A DNA stretch of 64,000 nt, from contig NZ_PIZU01000018.1 in NCBI RefSeq assembly GCF_002838065.1, forward strand, positions 1 to 64,000. Direction: 5' to 3'. The DNA comes from Mycobacterium hubeiense (GTDB lineage Bacteria; Actinomycetota; Actinomycetes; Mycobacteriales; Mycobacteriaceae). The notes under the pieces are model-generated. The model searched no databases, was not told where the DNA came from, and saw nothing but the letters and a program-made list of their open reading frames with translations. A program made the translations under genes and the position numbers. This document shows, piece by piece, positions 25,347 through 34,778 of the stretch (the stretch's first letter is position 1; every line of letters begins with the position of its first letter).

Positions 25347-26743
25347 GCAGCGCGCTGGACGCCCCGTGGTTCTACTGGGCGGTCGCGGTGGCGATCGGGT
25401 TGCCCGTCGGGCTGGTCCTTCTCACCGAGCTGCACAACGCACTGATCCGGCGCAACAGCGTGCTGGCGCGTCCGGTCAGCCTGGTGCGCAATTACATCCT
25501 GCCGCTCGGCGCACTGCTTGTCCTGTTGGTGCCGGCCCTGCAGATCTCCGGCGAGGCCACGCCGGTGCGGATCGTCGCGACCGTGTTCGGCTTCGTCGTG
25601 CTGGTGCTGTTGCTGTCGGGTCTCAACGCCACCCTGTTCCAGGCGGCACCCGAAGGCAGCTGGCGCAAGCGAATCCCGTCGATATTCCTCGACGTGGCAC
25701 GCTTCGCACTGATCGCCGTGGGCGTCGGCATCATCTTCGCCTACATCTGGGGCGCCAACGTGGGCGGCCTGTTCGCCGCACTGGGTATCGGGTCGATCGT
25801 GTTGGGTCTTGCGTTGCAGAACTCCGTCGGCCAGATCATCTCGGGCCTGCTGCTGCTGTTCGAGCAGCCGTTCGCGCTGGGTGACTGGATCGACGCGCCG
25901 TCCGCACGCGGCCGCGTCGTCGAGGTGAACTGGCGCGCAACGCATATCGACACCGGGGCTGGATTGCTTATCATGCCGAACTCGGCTCTGGCGGCGGCGT
26001 CGTTCACCAATCTCAGCCGACCGCCGGGCACACATTCGCTGACTGTCACGACGGTGTTCTCGCTCGACGACCCGCCGGATGACGTCTGCGCCATGTTGAC
26101 GCGCGCGGCCAGTGCCCTGCCGCAGCTGCGGCCCGGGGCGACGCCGTCGAGCGTGTCGGCGGGCGGCCTGCAATATCACACGTCGATCCCGTTGCGCAGC
26201 CCCGCGGACGACTTCACCGCCAAATCAACTTTCCTGCGCTGGGTTTGGTACGCGTCGCGTCGCGCCGGGCTGCATCTCGACGAGGCCGAAGACGAGTTCG
26301 CCACACCCGAGCGACTGGAAACCTCGCTGCGGATCATCGCCCCGACGTTGCGGCTGAATCAGACCGAACAGCAGAAACTGCAGCCCTGCGTGCGCCTCAC
26401 CCGCTACGGGACCGGCGAAACCATCCAGTTCGCGGGCCAGGTACCGAAGCGGATGACGTTCGTGGTGAACGGCCGCGTCCAAGTGATCGCCACCGGTGAG
26501 GATGGCTCGATTGTCCCGGTGCGAACGCTGGAGGAGGGCGACTTCCTGGGACAGACGACGCTCACGCGTGAACCGGTGTCCGCGACGGCATCTGCCCTCG
26601 ACGAGGTCACCGTGCTAGAGATAGAACGTGAGCACATCGAAGAACTCGTTGCGCGAAAGCCGGTGCTGCTGCAGGAGATCGGCCGTGCGATCGAAGAACG
26701 CAAGGCCCATGTCAAGCGTGTGCTGGCGGCGGCCATCAAATAG
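25343..26743 (+). CDS. MscS-type mechanosensitive channel with C-terminal cyclic-nucleotide-binding-like domain (Rv2434c-like)
   Basis: The 466-residue channel has four membrane helices to about residue 165. The MscS pore helix reads LFAALGIGSIVLGLALQNSV and is followed by the family's beta domain (FALGDWIDAP...IMPNSAL). A Crp/PKA-type domain fills about residues 345-460 (LTRYGTGETIQFAGQVPKRM). In its phosphate-binding cassette the usual G-E-x-A-L...P-R-x-A reads G403-Gln404-T-T-L...P411-Val412-S-A. Both the ribose-contacting Glu and the phosphate-contacting Arg are therefore replaced, and classical cAMP/cGMP binding is doubtful. The start (GTGA) overlaps the cyclase-like receptor stop. The pair probably forms a signal-gated osmotic or ion channel. 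Confidence 0.9.
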   Translation: MSSALDAPWFYWAVAVAIGLPVGLVLLTELHNALIRRNSVLARPVSLVRNYILPLGALLVLLVPALQISGEATPVRIVATVFGFVVLVLLLSGLNATLFQAAPEGSWRKRIPSIFLDVARFALIAVGVGIIFAYIWGANVGGLFAALGIGSIVLGLALQNSVGQIISGLLLLFEQPFALGDWIDAPSARGRVVEVNWRATHIDTGAGLLIMPNSALAAASFTNLSRPPGTHSLTVTTVFSLDDPPDDVCAMLTRAASALPQLRPGATPSSVSAGGLQYHTSIPLRSPADDFTAKSTFLRWVWYASRRAGLHLDEAEDEFATPERLETSLRIIAPTLRLNQTEQQKLQPCVRLTRYGTGETIQFAGQVPKRMTFVVNGRVQVIATGEDGSIVPVRTLEEGDFLGQTTLTREPVSATASALDEVTVLEIEREHIEELVARKPVLLQEIGRAIEERKAHVKRVLAAAIK

Positions 26744-27979
26744 GTGATCGGTGTGACTCGACGTCGTCTGCCGCGGCCGCGTGAACTGGCCCCGCTGCTG
26801 GGATTTCGCAGACCGCAATTCGACCGCACCGCGCGGCGCCTGGCCAACGCCCTCACCATCGAGGATCTGAGGCGGATTGCCAAGCGGCGCACACCGAAAG
26901 CGGCGTTCGACTACACCGACGGCGCCGCCGAGGACGAAATCTCGCTACTCCGGGCCCGACAGGCCTTCCGCGACATCGAGTTTCACCCGAGCGTCCTGCG
27001 CAACGTCACAAACGTGGATACCGGGTGGCATGTGCTCGGCGCGCAAGTGGCGCTGCCGTTCGGGATCGCGCCCACCGGCTTCACCCGGTTGATGCACACC
27101 GACGGCGAGGTAGCCGGCGCACACGTCGCGGCCCGGGTGGGTATCCCGTTCGCGTTGTCCACCTTGGGCACCAGTTCGATCGAAGACGTGAAGGCTGCAA
27201 ACCCCCACGGCCGCAACTGGTTCCAGTTGTACATGTGGAAGGACCGGGACCGTTCGATGGCGTTGGTGGACCGCGCGGTGGCAGCCGGTTACGACGTGCT
27301 GCTGGTGACGGTGGACGTGCCCGTCGCCGGTGCGCGGCTGCGTGACACCCGCAACGGCATGTCGATTCCGCCCACGCTGACGCTGCGGACGGTGCTCGAC
27401 GCCATTCCGCGTCCACGCTGGTGGTTCGACCTGCTGACCACCGAACCGCTGTCCTTCGCCTCGCTCGACCGATGGCCCGGCACCGTCGCCGAGTACCTGG
27501 ACACCATGTTCGATCCGACCGTCACATTCGAGGATCTCGCGTGGATCAAACAGCAATGGCCAAACAAGCTGGTGGTCAAGGGCATTCAAACGCTCGACGA
27601 CGCCAAGGCCGTCGTCGACCTCGGCGTGGACGGCATCGTGTTGTCCAACCACGGCGGTCGCCAGCTGGACCGGGCGCCGGTGCCGTTCCACCTATTACCG
27701 CGCGTGGCGCGCGAACTCGGCCGCGACACCGAGATTCTGCTGGACACCGGCATCATGTCCGGTGCGGACATCGTGGCCGCGATCGCGCTTGGAGCCCGCT
27801 TCACGATGGTCGGCCGGGCCTATCTCTACGGCCTGATGGCCGGCGGTGAGGCGGGCGTGGACCGGGCGATCGAAATCCTGTCCGGGCAGATCGTGCGCAC
27901 GATGCGATTGTTGGGCGTCACCCGGCTCGAGGACCTCTCGCCGCGGCATGTGACACAACTGCACCGGCTCGTGCGCTGA
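26744..27979 (+). CDS. lldD2: FMN-dependent alpha-hydroxy-acid dehydrogenase LldD2 (L-lactate dehydrogenase)
   Basis: The 411-residue protein aligns from end to end with recalled Mtb Rv1872c (LldD2): [54 protein letters not shown] and the active-site [19 protein letters not shown]. The His of SNHGGRQ is the catalytic base, and [18 protein letters not shown] is the FMN phosphate site. It oxidises L-lactate to pyruvate and passes electrons to the respiratory chain at the membrane. The start is the GTG at 26744, with GTG at 26753 as an alternative. It begins right after the MscS gene stop, so read-through from the signalling pair is possible. Confidence 0.94.
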   Translation: MIGVTRRRLPRPRELAPLLGFRRPQFDRTARRLANALTIEDLRRIAKRRTPKAAFDYTDGAAEDEISLLRARQAFRDIEFHPSVLRNVTNVDTGWHVLGAQVALPFGIAPTGFTRLMHTDGEVAGAHVAARVGIPFALSTLGTSSIEDVKAANPHGRNWFQLYMWKDRDRSMALVDRAVAAGYDVLLVTVDVPVAGARLRDTRNGMSIPPTLTLRTVLDAIPRPRWWFDLLTTEPLSFASLDRWPGTVAEYLDTMFDPTVTFEDLAWIKQQWPNKLVVKGIQTLDDAKAVVDLGVDGIVLSNHGGRQLDRAPVPFHLLPRVARELGRDTEILLDTGIMSGADIVAAIALGARFTMVGRAYLYGLMAGGEAGVDRAIEILSGQIVRTMRLLGVTRLEDLSPRHVTQLHRLVR

Positions 27980-28138
27980 GGCGTTCCCGCAGGTAACCCC
28001 GCGTCGATTTCGGGCTGAGTCGTAATCGTTAGCCAACCGCGACATGGCATGTGAGTGTTGATGCTGATGTGGCTGATGTGGCTCGTGTTGTATTACCCAC
28101 GCACAGCGACGGCAATTGCTTGTGGCATGCAGAGATAG

Positions 28139-29173
<1,035 letters not shown>

Positions 29174-29189
29174 AGATCCACCCACAACC

Positions 29190-29227
29190 AGGGAGCCTGC
29201 CGTTATCCCCCCGACGGCAGGCTCCCT
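29190..29227 (+). terminator. Strong hairpin terminator after fbpB
   Basis: Perfect 14-base arms (AGGGAGCCTGCCGT / ACGGCAGGCTCCCT) close a 10-base C-rich loop beginning 16 bases after the fbpB stop. There is no long T run. It most likely ends fbpB transcription. Confidence 0.8.
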
Positions 29228-29235
29228 GCATTTGT

Positions 29236-29288
29236 GCGATTTCGGCGCATCTGGTCGCGGTGAGCGCAACCAAATGCGCCGAAATCGC
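29236..29288. repeat. Long imperfect palindrome between fbpB and lon
   Basis: Arms at 29236-29255 and 29269-29288 (GCGATTTCGGCGCAT... / ...ATGCGCCGAAATCGC) pair over 20 bases with one mismatch around a 13-base loop. It follows the fbpB terminator directly, so it is not needed as a second terminator. It looks like a dispersed palindromic repeat unit. Confidence 0.6.
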
Positions 29289-29329
29289 TGGCGGCGAACA
29301 AGCCCGGGAACAAACCGGCCACCGCCAAG

Positions 29330-29350
29330 GTTGAGCGCATCGGACTCAAA
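29330..29350. promoter_or_regulatory. HspR-type inverted repeat (HAIR) upstream of lon
   Basis: GTTGAGC-N7-ACTCAAA fits the HAIR consensus CTTGAGT-N7-ACTCAAG at 11 of 14 arm positions with the exact 7-base spacer. It lies 13 bases before the lon start. HspR represses lon in Streptomyces, so heat-shock control is a reasonable inference. Confidence 0.55.
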
Positions 29351-29363
29351 CTTTGGAGGATTG

Positions 29364-31718
29364 ATGGCGCAAGCCTTATCAGTGCCGGTGCTGTTTCTGT
29401 CGGATCCGATCGTGTTGCCCGGCATGGTGGTGCCGATCGAACTGGACGACGCCGCACGTGCCGCGGTCGATGCGGCGCGGGCCAGCGCGTCAGGAAAGCT
29501 GCTGATCGCCCCGCGCCTGGATGACCGCTACCCGTCGTATGGCGTGCTGGCCTCGATCGTGCAGGTCGGGCGGATCGCCGGAGCCCCTGGGCCGGCGACA
29601 TTAGGCGCGGGTGGCAACGGAACCGCCGCGGTGGTACGCGGTGAAACTCGCGCGCACATCGGCGCCGGAGCCAGCGGTCCGGGCGCGGCGTTGTGGGTCT
29701 CGGTGGAGGAAGTGACGGAATCCGAGATCACCGACGAGACTCGCGCACTGGCCGCCGAGTACAAGAAGCTGCTGTTGGCCATGCTGCAGCGGCGCGAAGC
29801 CTGGCAGATCGTCGACGTCGTCAACAGGCTGACCGATCCGTCGACGTTGGCCGATACGGCGGGTTACGCGTCGTATCTGACCGACGTGCAGAAGCGCCAG
29901 CTGCTGGAGACACCCGACGTCGCCGAGCGGCTGCGCGTGCTGATCGACTGGACCAGCGACTACCTCGCCGAGGTGGAGGTCAACGACAAGATCGCCGAAG
30001 ACGTCCGCGAGGGTATGGAGAAGCAGCAGAAGGAATTCTTGCTGCGCCAACAGCTCAACGCCATCCGCAAGGAACTCGGCGAGGGCGAAATTGACGGGTC
30101 CGATGACTACCGCGCCCGCATCGAGGCCGCCGACCTGCCCGAGAAGGTCCGCGAGGCGGCCCTGCGCGAGGTCGGCAAGCTGGAACGCGCCAGCGAGCAG
30201 AGCCCGGAGGGCGGCTGGATCCGCACCTGGCTCGACACCGTGCTGGACCTGCCGTGGAATGTCACCACCGAGGACTCGACGGATCTGACGGCCGCACGGG
30301 AGATCCTCGACGCCGACCACCACGGGCTGGAGGACGTCAAGGACCGCATCGTCGAGTATCTGGCGGTGCGGGCGCGCCGCGCCGAGCGCGGGCTGCAGGT
30401 GGTCGGCGGCCGCGGCTCCGGCGCGGTGATGGTGCTGGCCGGTCCGCCCGGCGTCGGTAAGACGTCGCTGGGCGAATCCGTCGCGCGGGCGCTGGGCCGC
30501 AAGTTCGTCCGCGTCGCACTGGGCGGCGTGCGTGACGAGGCCGAAATCCGTGGCCACCGCCGCACTTACGTCGGTGCGCTGCCCGGCCGCATCGTGCGGG
30601 CGATCGGCGAGGCGGGCTCGATGAACCCCGTCGTACTGCTCGACGAGATCGACAAGGTCGGCGCCGACTACCGCGGCGACCCCGCGGCGGCGCTGCTGGA
30701 GGTGCTCGACCCCGCGCAGAACCACACCTTCCGCGACCACTACCTGGACCTGGATCTGGACCTGTCCGATGTGGTGTTCCTGGCCACGGCCAACGTGATC
30801 GAGAACATCCCGTCGGCGCTGCTGGACCGGATGGAACTGGTGACCATCGACGGCTACACCGAAGACGACAAGGTGGCCATCGCCCGCGACTTCCTGCTGC
30901 CACGGCAGCGGGAGCGGGCCGCGCTGACCGCCGCCGACGTCACCGTCACCGAGGCCGCGCTGCGCAAGATCGCCGCGGACTACACCCGCGAGCCGGGGGT
31001 GCGGCAGTTCGAGCGGCTGCTGGCCAAGGCGCTGCGCAAGGTGACGACGAAACTGGCTGGGCAAGCCGGGCCGATCGTCATCGACGAGCCCGATCTCGTT
31101 GAATACCTTGGCCGTCCGCGGTTCCTGCCGGAATCGGCCGAACGCACGGCGGTGCCCGGTGTGGCGACCGGTTTGGCCGTCACGGGATTGGGCGGCGACG
31201 TGCTCTACATCGAGGCCAACGCCACCGATGGTGAGCCGGGTCTGCAGCTGACCGGTCAGCTGGGCGACGTGATGAAGGAGTCGGCGCAGATTGCGCTGTC
31301 CTACGTCCGCTCACACGCAGACGATCTCGGCATCGACCCGTCGGCCCTCGAGCGCCGGATCCATGTGCACGTGCCGGCCGGCGCGGTGCCCAAGGACGGG
31401 CCGTCGGCGGGCGTGACGATGGTGACCGCGCTGGTGTCGATGGCCACCGGGCGTCAGGTCCGCTCGGACGTCGGCATGACCGGCGAGGTGACGCTGAACG
31501 GTCGCGTGCTGCCGATCGGCGGGGTCAAGCAGAAGCTGCTGGCCGCCCAACGTGCCGGGCTGTCAACGGTTTTCATTCCGCAGCGCAACGAGCCGGACTT
31601 GGACGACGTGCCGGATGATGTGCTCGAATCGCTCGAGGTGAAGCCGATGACCGATGTCGCCGAGATCGTCGCGCAGGCGTTGGTGCCGGCCGAGCAGGCG
31701 GCGGCGGTCGCGGCCTAA
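29364..31718 (+). CDS. lon: ATP-dependent protease LonA
   Basis: The 784-residue AAA+ protease has a substrate-binding N-domain (about 1-200, VPVLFLSDPIVLPGMVVPIE), a helical linker, and an ATPase with Walker A GPPGVGKTS at about residues 360-368 and Walker B VVLLDEIDK. The C-terminal protease domain has the Ser681 (KDGPSAG) and Lys722 (GGVKQK) dyad. Cytosolic hexamers degrade misfolded proteins and short-lived regulators. The ATG at 29364 follows GGAGG. The gene is complete. Mtb has no lon, while rapidly growing mycobacteria do, which helps place the organism. A HAIR-like repeat upstream and a hairpin downstream frame it as a single transcription unit. Confidence 0.97.
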   Translation: MAQALSVPVLFLSDPIVLPGMVVPIELDDAARAAVDAARASASGKLLIAPRLDDRYPSYGVLASIVQVGRIAGAPGPATLGAGGNGTAAVVRGETRAHIGAGASGPGAALWVSVEEVTESEITDETRALAAEYKKLLLAMLQRREAWQIVDVVNRLTDPSTLADTAGYASYLTDVQKRQLLETPDVAERLRVLIDWTSDYLAEVEVNDKIAEDVREGMEKQQKEFLLRQQLNAIRKELGEGEIDGSDDYRARIEAADLPEKVREAALREVGKLERASEQSPEGGWIRTWLDTVLDLPWNVTTEDSTDLTAAREILDADHHGLEDVKDRIVEYLAVRARRAERGLQVVGGRGSGAVMVLAGPPGVGKTSLGESVARALGRKFVRVALGGVRDEAEIRGHRRTYVGALPGRIVRAIGEAGSMNPVVLLDEIDKVGADYRGDPAAALLEVLDPAQNHTFRDHYLDLDLDLSDVVFLATANVIENIPSALLDRMELVTIDGYTEDDKVAIARDFLLPRQRERAALTAADVTVTEAALRKIAADYTREPGVRQFERLLAKALRKVTTKLAGQAGPIVIDEPDLVEYLGRPRFLPESAERTAVPGVATGLAVTGLGGDVLYIEANATDGEPGLQLTGQLGDVMKESAQIALSYVRSHADDLGIDPSALERRIHVHVPAGAVPKDGPSAGVTMVTALVSMATGRQVRSDVGMTGEVTLNGRVLPIGGVKQKLLAAQRAGLSTVFIPQRNEPDLDDVPDDVLESLEVKPMTDVAEIVAQALVPAEQAAAVAA

Positions 31719-31729
31719 TTCGCGTTGAT

Positions 31730-31778
31730 ATTGCATTGAGGGTCGTTGATCCACCAGGATCACGACCCTCAGTGCAAT
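31730..31778. repeat. Long imperfect palindrome after lon
   Basis: Arms at 31730-31752 and 31757-31778 (ATTGCATTGAGGGTCG... / ...CGACCCTCAGTGCAAT) pair over 22 bases with one mismatch and one bulge around ACCA. It begins 12 bases after the lon stop and can serve as its terminator. The TfoX gene starts 17 bases later. Confidence 0.65.
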
Positions 31779-31794
31779 CTCGAGCGGGTGAGCG

Positions 31795-32127
31795 ATGGCA
31801 TACGACGAGGACCTGGCCGACAGGATCCGTGAACTGGTCGCGTCCGAGCGCGGCGTCGACGAAAAGCGGATGTTCGGCGGGCTGGCCTTCCTGATCAACG
31901 GCAATATGGCGGTCGCGGCCAGCGGCCGGGGAGGTCTTCTGGTGCGTGTCCCCCGCGCCGATACCGCGAAGCTCACGCGCAGCGAGCACGTCGAGCCGAT
32001 GGTGATGTCCGGTCGCGAGATGCGCGGCTGGCTGCACGTCGCACCTGACGGCGTCGCGACGAAACGCCAACTGCAGACCTGGGTGCGCCGCGGCGTGGAC
32101 TACGCGAAGAGTTTGCCTCCCAAGTGA
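31795..32127 (+). CDS. TfoX N-terminal domain protein
   Basis: The 110-residue protein is a stand-alone TfoX-N domain: MAYDEDLADRIRELV, then the core EKRMFGGLAFLINGNMAVAA and the C-terminal GVDYAKSLPPK. Domains of this type were first seen in competence regulators, but in actinobacteria they occur alone with no proven role; some are annotated as RNA methyltransferase-related. No DNA-binding helix-turn-helix is evident. It is followed 49 bases later by the DUF72 gene on the same strand. Confidence 0.85.
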   Translation: MAYDEDLADRIRELVASERGVDEKRMFGGLAFLINGNMAVAASGRGGLLVRVPRADTAKLTRSEHVEPMVMSGREMRGWLHVAPDGVATKRQLQTWVRRGVDYAKSLPPK

Positions 32128-32176
32128 GTCGGGTACGCACAATCGCGTGGGCGGCGCGCCACAACGTGGTGATCTG

Positions 32177-32911
32177 ATGATCCGGATCGGCACGTCGGGC
32201 TGGTCCTACGACCATTGGACCGACGTGCTGTATCCGCCGGGCACCGCGGTGTCGCGCCGGCTGGACCACTACGTCGCGGAGTTCGACACCGTCGAACTGA
32301 ATGCCAGCTTCTATCGCTGGCCGCGCGACACCACCTTCACCGGATGGCGCCAACGCCTGCCGGACGGATTCACCATGTCGGTCAAGGCGCATCGGGGCCT
32401 GACGCATTACCGGCGGTTGCGCTCCCCGGAGCCGTGGGTGGAGCGGTTCAAGCGGTGCTGGACGGCGCTCGGGGACCGCCGCGAAGCGCTGCTGGTGCAG
32501 CTGCATCCCGACATGGAGCGCGACGACGAGCGGCTCGAATACTTCCTCGAATGCATGCCGGACTGGATTCCCGTCGCGATGGAACTGCGGCACCGGTCCT
32601 GGGACAACGACGCCGTTTACGCCATCCTCGAGCGCCACCACACCGCCTACGTGGTGATGAGCGGCCTCGGCCTGCCGTGCGTGCCGCGCGCCACCAGCGG
32701 GCTGGTGTACATCCGGATGCATGGGCCGGAACCGGCATCCAAATACACCGGCAACTATTCCGATGACGACTTGCGATGGTGGGCCGACCGGATTCTGCAG
32801 TGGCACGCAGAGAACCGGACGGTCGACGTGTACTTCAACAACGACCTCGGCGGCCATGCTGTGCGGAATGCCCGAAAGCTCAAGGAGCTTGTCGCGGCCG
32901 GAGTACCCTAA
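32177..32911 (+). CDS. DUF72 (YecE-like) TIM-barrel protein
   Basis: The 244-residue protein has the DUF72 signature at the start (IRIGTSGWSYDHWTDVLYPP), followed by FDTVELNASFYRWP, ELRHRSW near residue 142, and YVYFNND-type strand VYFNNDLGGHAV near the end. The fold is a TIM barrel with conserved Trp, Glu, Arg and Asn residues, but the reaction is unknown. The ATG at 32177 gives the conserved start; an upstream start at 32147 would add ten residues without support. It ends 6 bases before the reductase gene, so the two are probably co-transcribed. Confidence 0.87.
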   Translation: MIRIGTSGWSYDHWTDVLYPPGTAVSRRLDHYVAEFDTVELNASFYRWPRDTTFTGWRQRLPDGFTMSVKAHRGLTHYRRLRSPEPWVERFKRCWTALGDRREALLVQLHPDMERDDERLEYFLECMPDWIPVAMELRHRSWDNDAVYAILERHHTAYVVMSGLGLPCVPRATSGLVYIRMHGPEPASKYTGNYSDDDLRWWADRILQWHAENRTVDVYFNNDLGGHAVRNARKLKELVAAGVP

Positions 32912-32917
32912 ACGGGT

Positions 32918-34153
32918 ATGACAACGTCGACCACATTCGTCATAGTCGGCGGTGGGCTGGCCGGCGCGAAGGCCGCCGAAGCATTGCGGGACAATGATTT
33001 TGACGGCCACGTCGTGTTGTTCGCCGCCGAAGACCATCTTCCGTATGAGCGACCGCCACTGTCCAAGGAATACCTGGCCGGCAAGAAGACGCTCGACGAC
33101 TTCACCGTCGACCCGTCGGCCTGGTACCGCGATCACCATGTCGAACTTCAGCTCGGTACCGAGGTCTCGGCGATCGATCCCAAGGCGCACACGGTGTCGT
33201 TGCCCGACGACACCACCGTCGCCTACGACAAGCTGCTGCTGGCCACCGGCTCCGATCCGCGCCGCCTGCCGGTACCTGGCGCCGACGCGGCAGGTGTGCA
33301 CTACCTGCGCACCATCGACGATGCCGCGGCATTGAATTCGGCCCTGACAGAAGGCTCTTCGCTGGCGATCGTCGGCGCAGGCTGGATCGGTCTCGAAGTC
33401 GCGGCGGGGGGCCGCGAGCGCGGCGTGAACGTCACCGTCGTCGAGATGGCCGAGGTGCCGCTGATGGGTGCACTGGGCCGGGAGGTCGGCGAGGTGTTCG
33501 CCAAACTCCATCGCGACCACGGCGTCGACCTGCGGCTCGGGGCATCTGTGCAGGAGATCACCACAGCGAACGGCTGGGCCACCGGGTTGAGGCTCGGCGA
33601 CGGCTCCACCGTCGACGCCGACGCGGTCCTGGTGGCCGTCGGCGCCGCGCCCAACACGGCGCTCGCCGAGCGGGCCGGCCTGGCGATGGGCGACGGCGGG
33701 GTGCTTGTCGATCCGTCGCTGCGCACCAGCGATCCCGACATCTTCGCCGTCGGCGACATCGCGGCCGCCGAGCATCCGCTGTTCGGTACCCGTATCCGCA
33801 CCGAGCACTGGGCCAATGCGCTCAAGCAGCCGGCGGTCGCGGCGGCGACGATGCTCGGTAAGAAGGCCGAATACGCCGAGCTGCCTTACTTTTTCACCGA
33901 CCAATATGACCTGGGCATGGAGTACGCCGGGTACGCACCCAAGTATTCGCGGGTGGTGTTCCGCGGCGACGTCGACGGCCGCGAGTTCGTCACGTTCTGG
34001 CTCGACGACGACAACCGGGTGCTGGCCGGAATGAATGTCAACGTCTGGGATGTGCTCGACGACGTCAAGGCGATCATCCGGTCTCGCACACCGGTGGACC
34101 CCGACCGACTTGCAGACCCGCAACAGGCGCTGGGTGAGCTGACCCCGAGTTGA
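32918..34153 (+). CDS. FAD/NAD(P)-dependent ferredoxin (rubredoxin) reductase-like protein, Rv1869c-like
   Basis: The 411-residue two-dinucleotide-fold flavoprotein has the FAD site VIVGGGLAGAKAAEAL at the N-terminus and YERPPLSKEYLAGKK nearby. The NAD(P) site IVGAGWIGLEVAAGG is near residue 150 and the second FAD motif DIFAVGDIAAAEHP near residue 275. There is no redox-active C-x4-C, so it belongs to the ferredoxin/putidaredoxin reductase class that feeds electrons to ferredoxins for P450s or dioxygenases. Length and position next to the Rv1867-like gene match Mtb Rv1869c. No ferredoxin gene is adjacent. The ATG at 32918 is 6 bases after the DUF72 gene. Confidence 0.9.
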   Translation: MTTSTTFVIVGGGLAGAKAAEALRDNDFDGHVVLFAAEDHLPYERPPLSKEYLAGKKTLDDFTVDPSAWYRDHHVELQLGTEVSAIDPKAHTVSLPDDTTVAYDKLLLATGSDPRRLPVPGADAAGVHYLRTIDDAAALNSALTEGSSLAIVGAGWIGLEVAAGGRERGVNVTVVEMAEVPLMGALGREVGEVFAKLHRDHGVDLRLGASVQEITTANGWATGLRLGDGSTVDADAVLVAVGAAPNTALAERAGLAMGDGGVLVDPSLRTSDPDIFAVGDIAAAEHPLFGTRIRTEHWANALKQPAVAAATMLGKKAEYAELPYFFTDQYDLGMEYAGYAPKYSRVVFRGDVDGREFVTFWLDDDNRVLAGMNVNVWDVLDDVKAIIRSRTPVDPDRLADPQQALGELTPS

Positions 34154-34186
34154 TCGGCGCTGTCGCGTTCCGGCAGTCTGGGCCCG

Positions 34187-34774
34187 ATGGACGGGTTACG
34201 TCGCACCTTGATACTCGCCGCGGTGATATCGGTCGCGGCGGGTTGCACGTCCGGACACATCGTCAACACCGGCGAGAAGCCGCCGCCGGCCAAAGGGGAC
34301 GCGCCGGCGCCGGTGACCACGCCGGCCAGCAACGTTCACCTGGTCGACGCCTTTGACTACGCGGCGCACGTCGACGGACAGACGGCGTACTACTTCACCA
34401 CGCCCAGTGGTCGGTGGCGCTGCGCGATCGTGCCGCGGGTGAAGGCCGGCTGCCAGTCCGCGAGCGGTTCGATGCTGGGTATCGCAGGCGCACCCGACTC
34501 GGTCACCGGCGCGTCAGGTGAGACCACAACGCCGAACGCCATTCTGGTCGACCGTGACGGCGACCCGCGCTTCGCCGCATTGGAGGAACCAGAGTTCTGG
34601 CTGGATTCCGGCCCGGCGAATGCCCTGCCGTTCAACAAGGTGCTGGCCGCAGCCGGGTTCCGCTGCAACGTGCAGGAGGCCACGGGTGTGTCGTGCACCA
34701 GTGAGTCGACACGCAAGGGCTTCACCTTCTCCGCCGAGGGAGTCACCTGGGCCTACACCGACGTGCCCGCATAG
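34187..34774 (+). CDS. Putative lipoprotein, function unknown
   Basis: The 195-residue exported protein has a lipobox VAAGC at residues 16-20 after a hydrophobic segment (LILAAVISVAAGC), so it should be anchored at the outer side of the plasma membrane. A Pro/Ala linker precedes a globular domain from about residue 48, with four cysteines in the mature part (about residues 83, 94, 164 and 174). A possible sheet domain includes YYFTTPSGRWRCAIVPR. I do not recognise the family. It lies 33 bases after the reductase and ends 4 bases before the convergent thiolase-like gene. Confidence 0.78.
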   Translation: MDGLRRTLILAAVISVAAGCTSGHIVNTGEKPPPAKGDAPAPVTTPASNVHLVDAFDYAAHVDGQTAYYFTTPSGRWRCAIVPRVKAGCQSASGSMLGIAGAPDSVTGASGETTTPNAILVDRDGDPRFAALEEPEFWLDSGPANALPFNKVLAAAGFRCNVQEATGVSCTSESTRKGFTFSAEGVTWAYTDVPA

Positions 34775-34778
34775 TCGG

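Noticed and set aside
29601..31064. 487-codon minus-strand frame inside lon
   Set aside because: Mirror of the lon coding sequence; no domain.
31973..34123. 716-codon open frame antisense to the DUF72 and reductase genes
   Set aside because: It is an Arg/His/Gly-rich shadow of well-recognised plus-strand genes in GC-rich DNA; no family motif.
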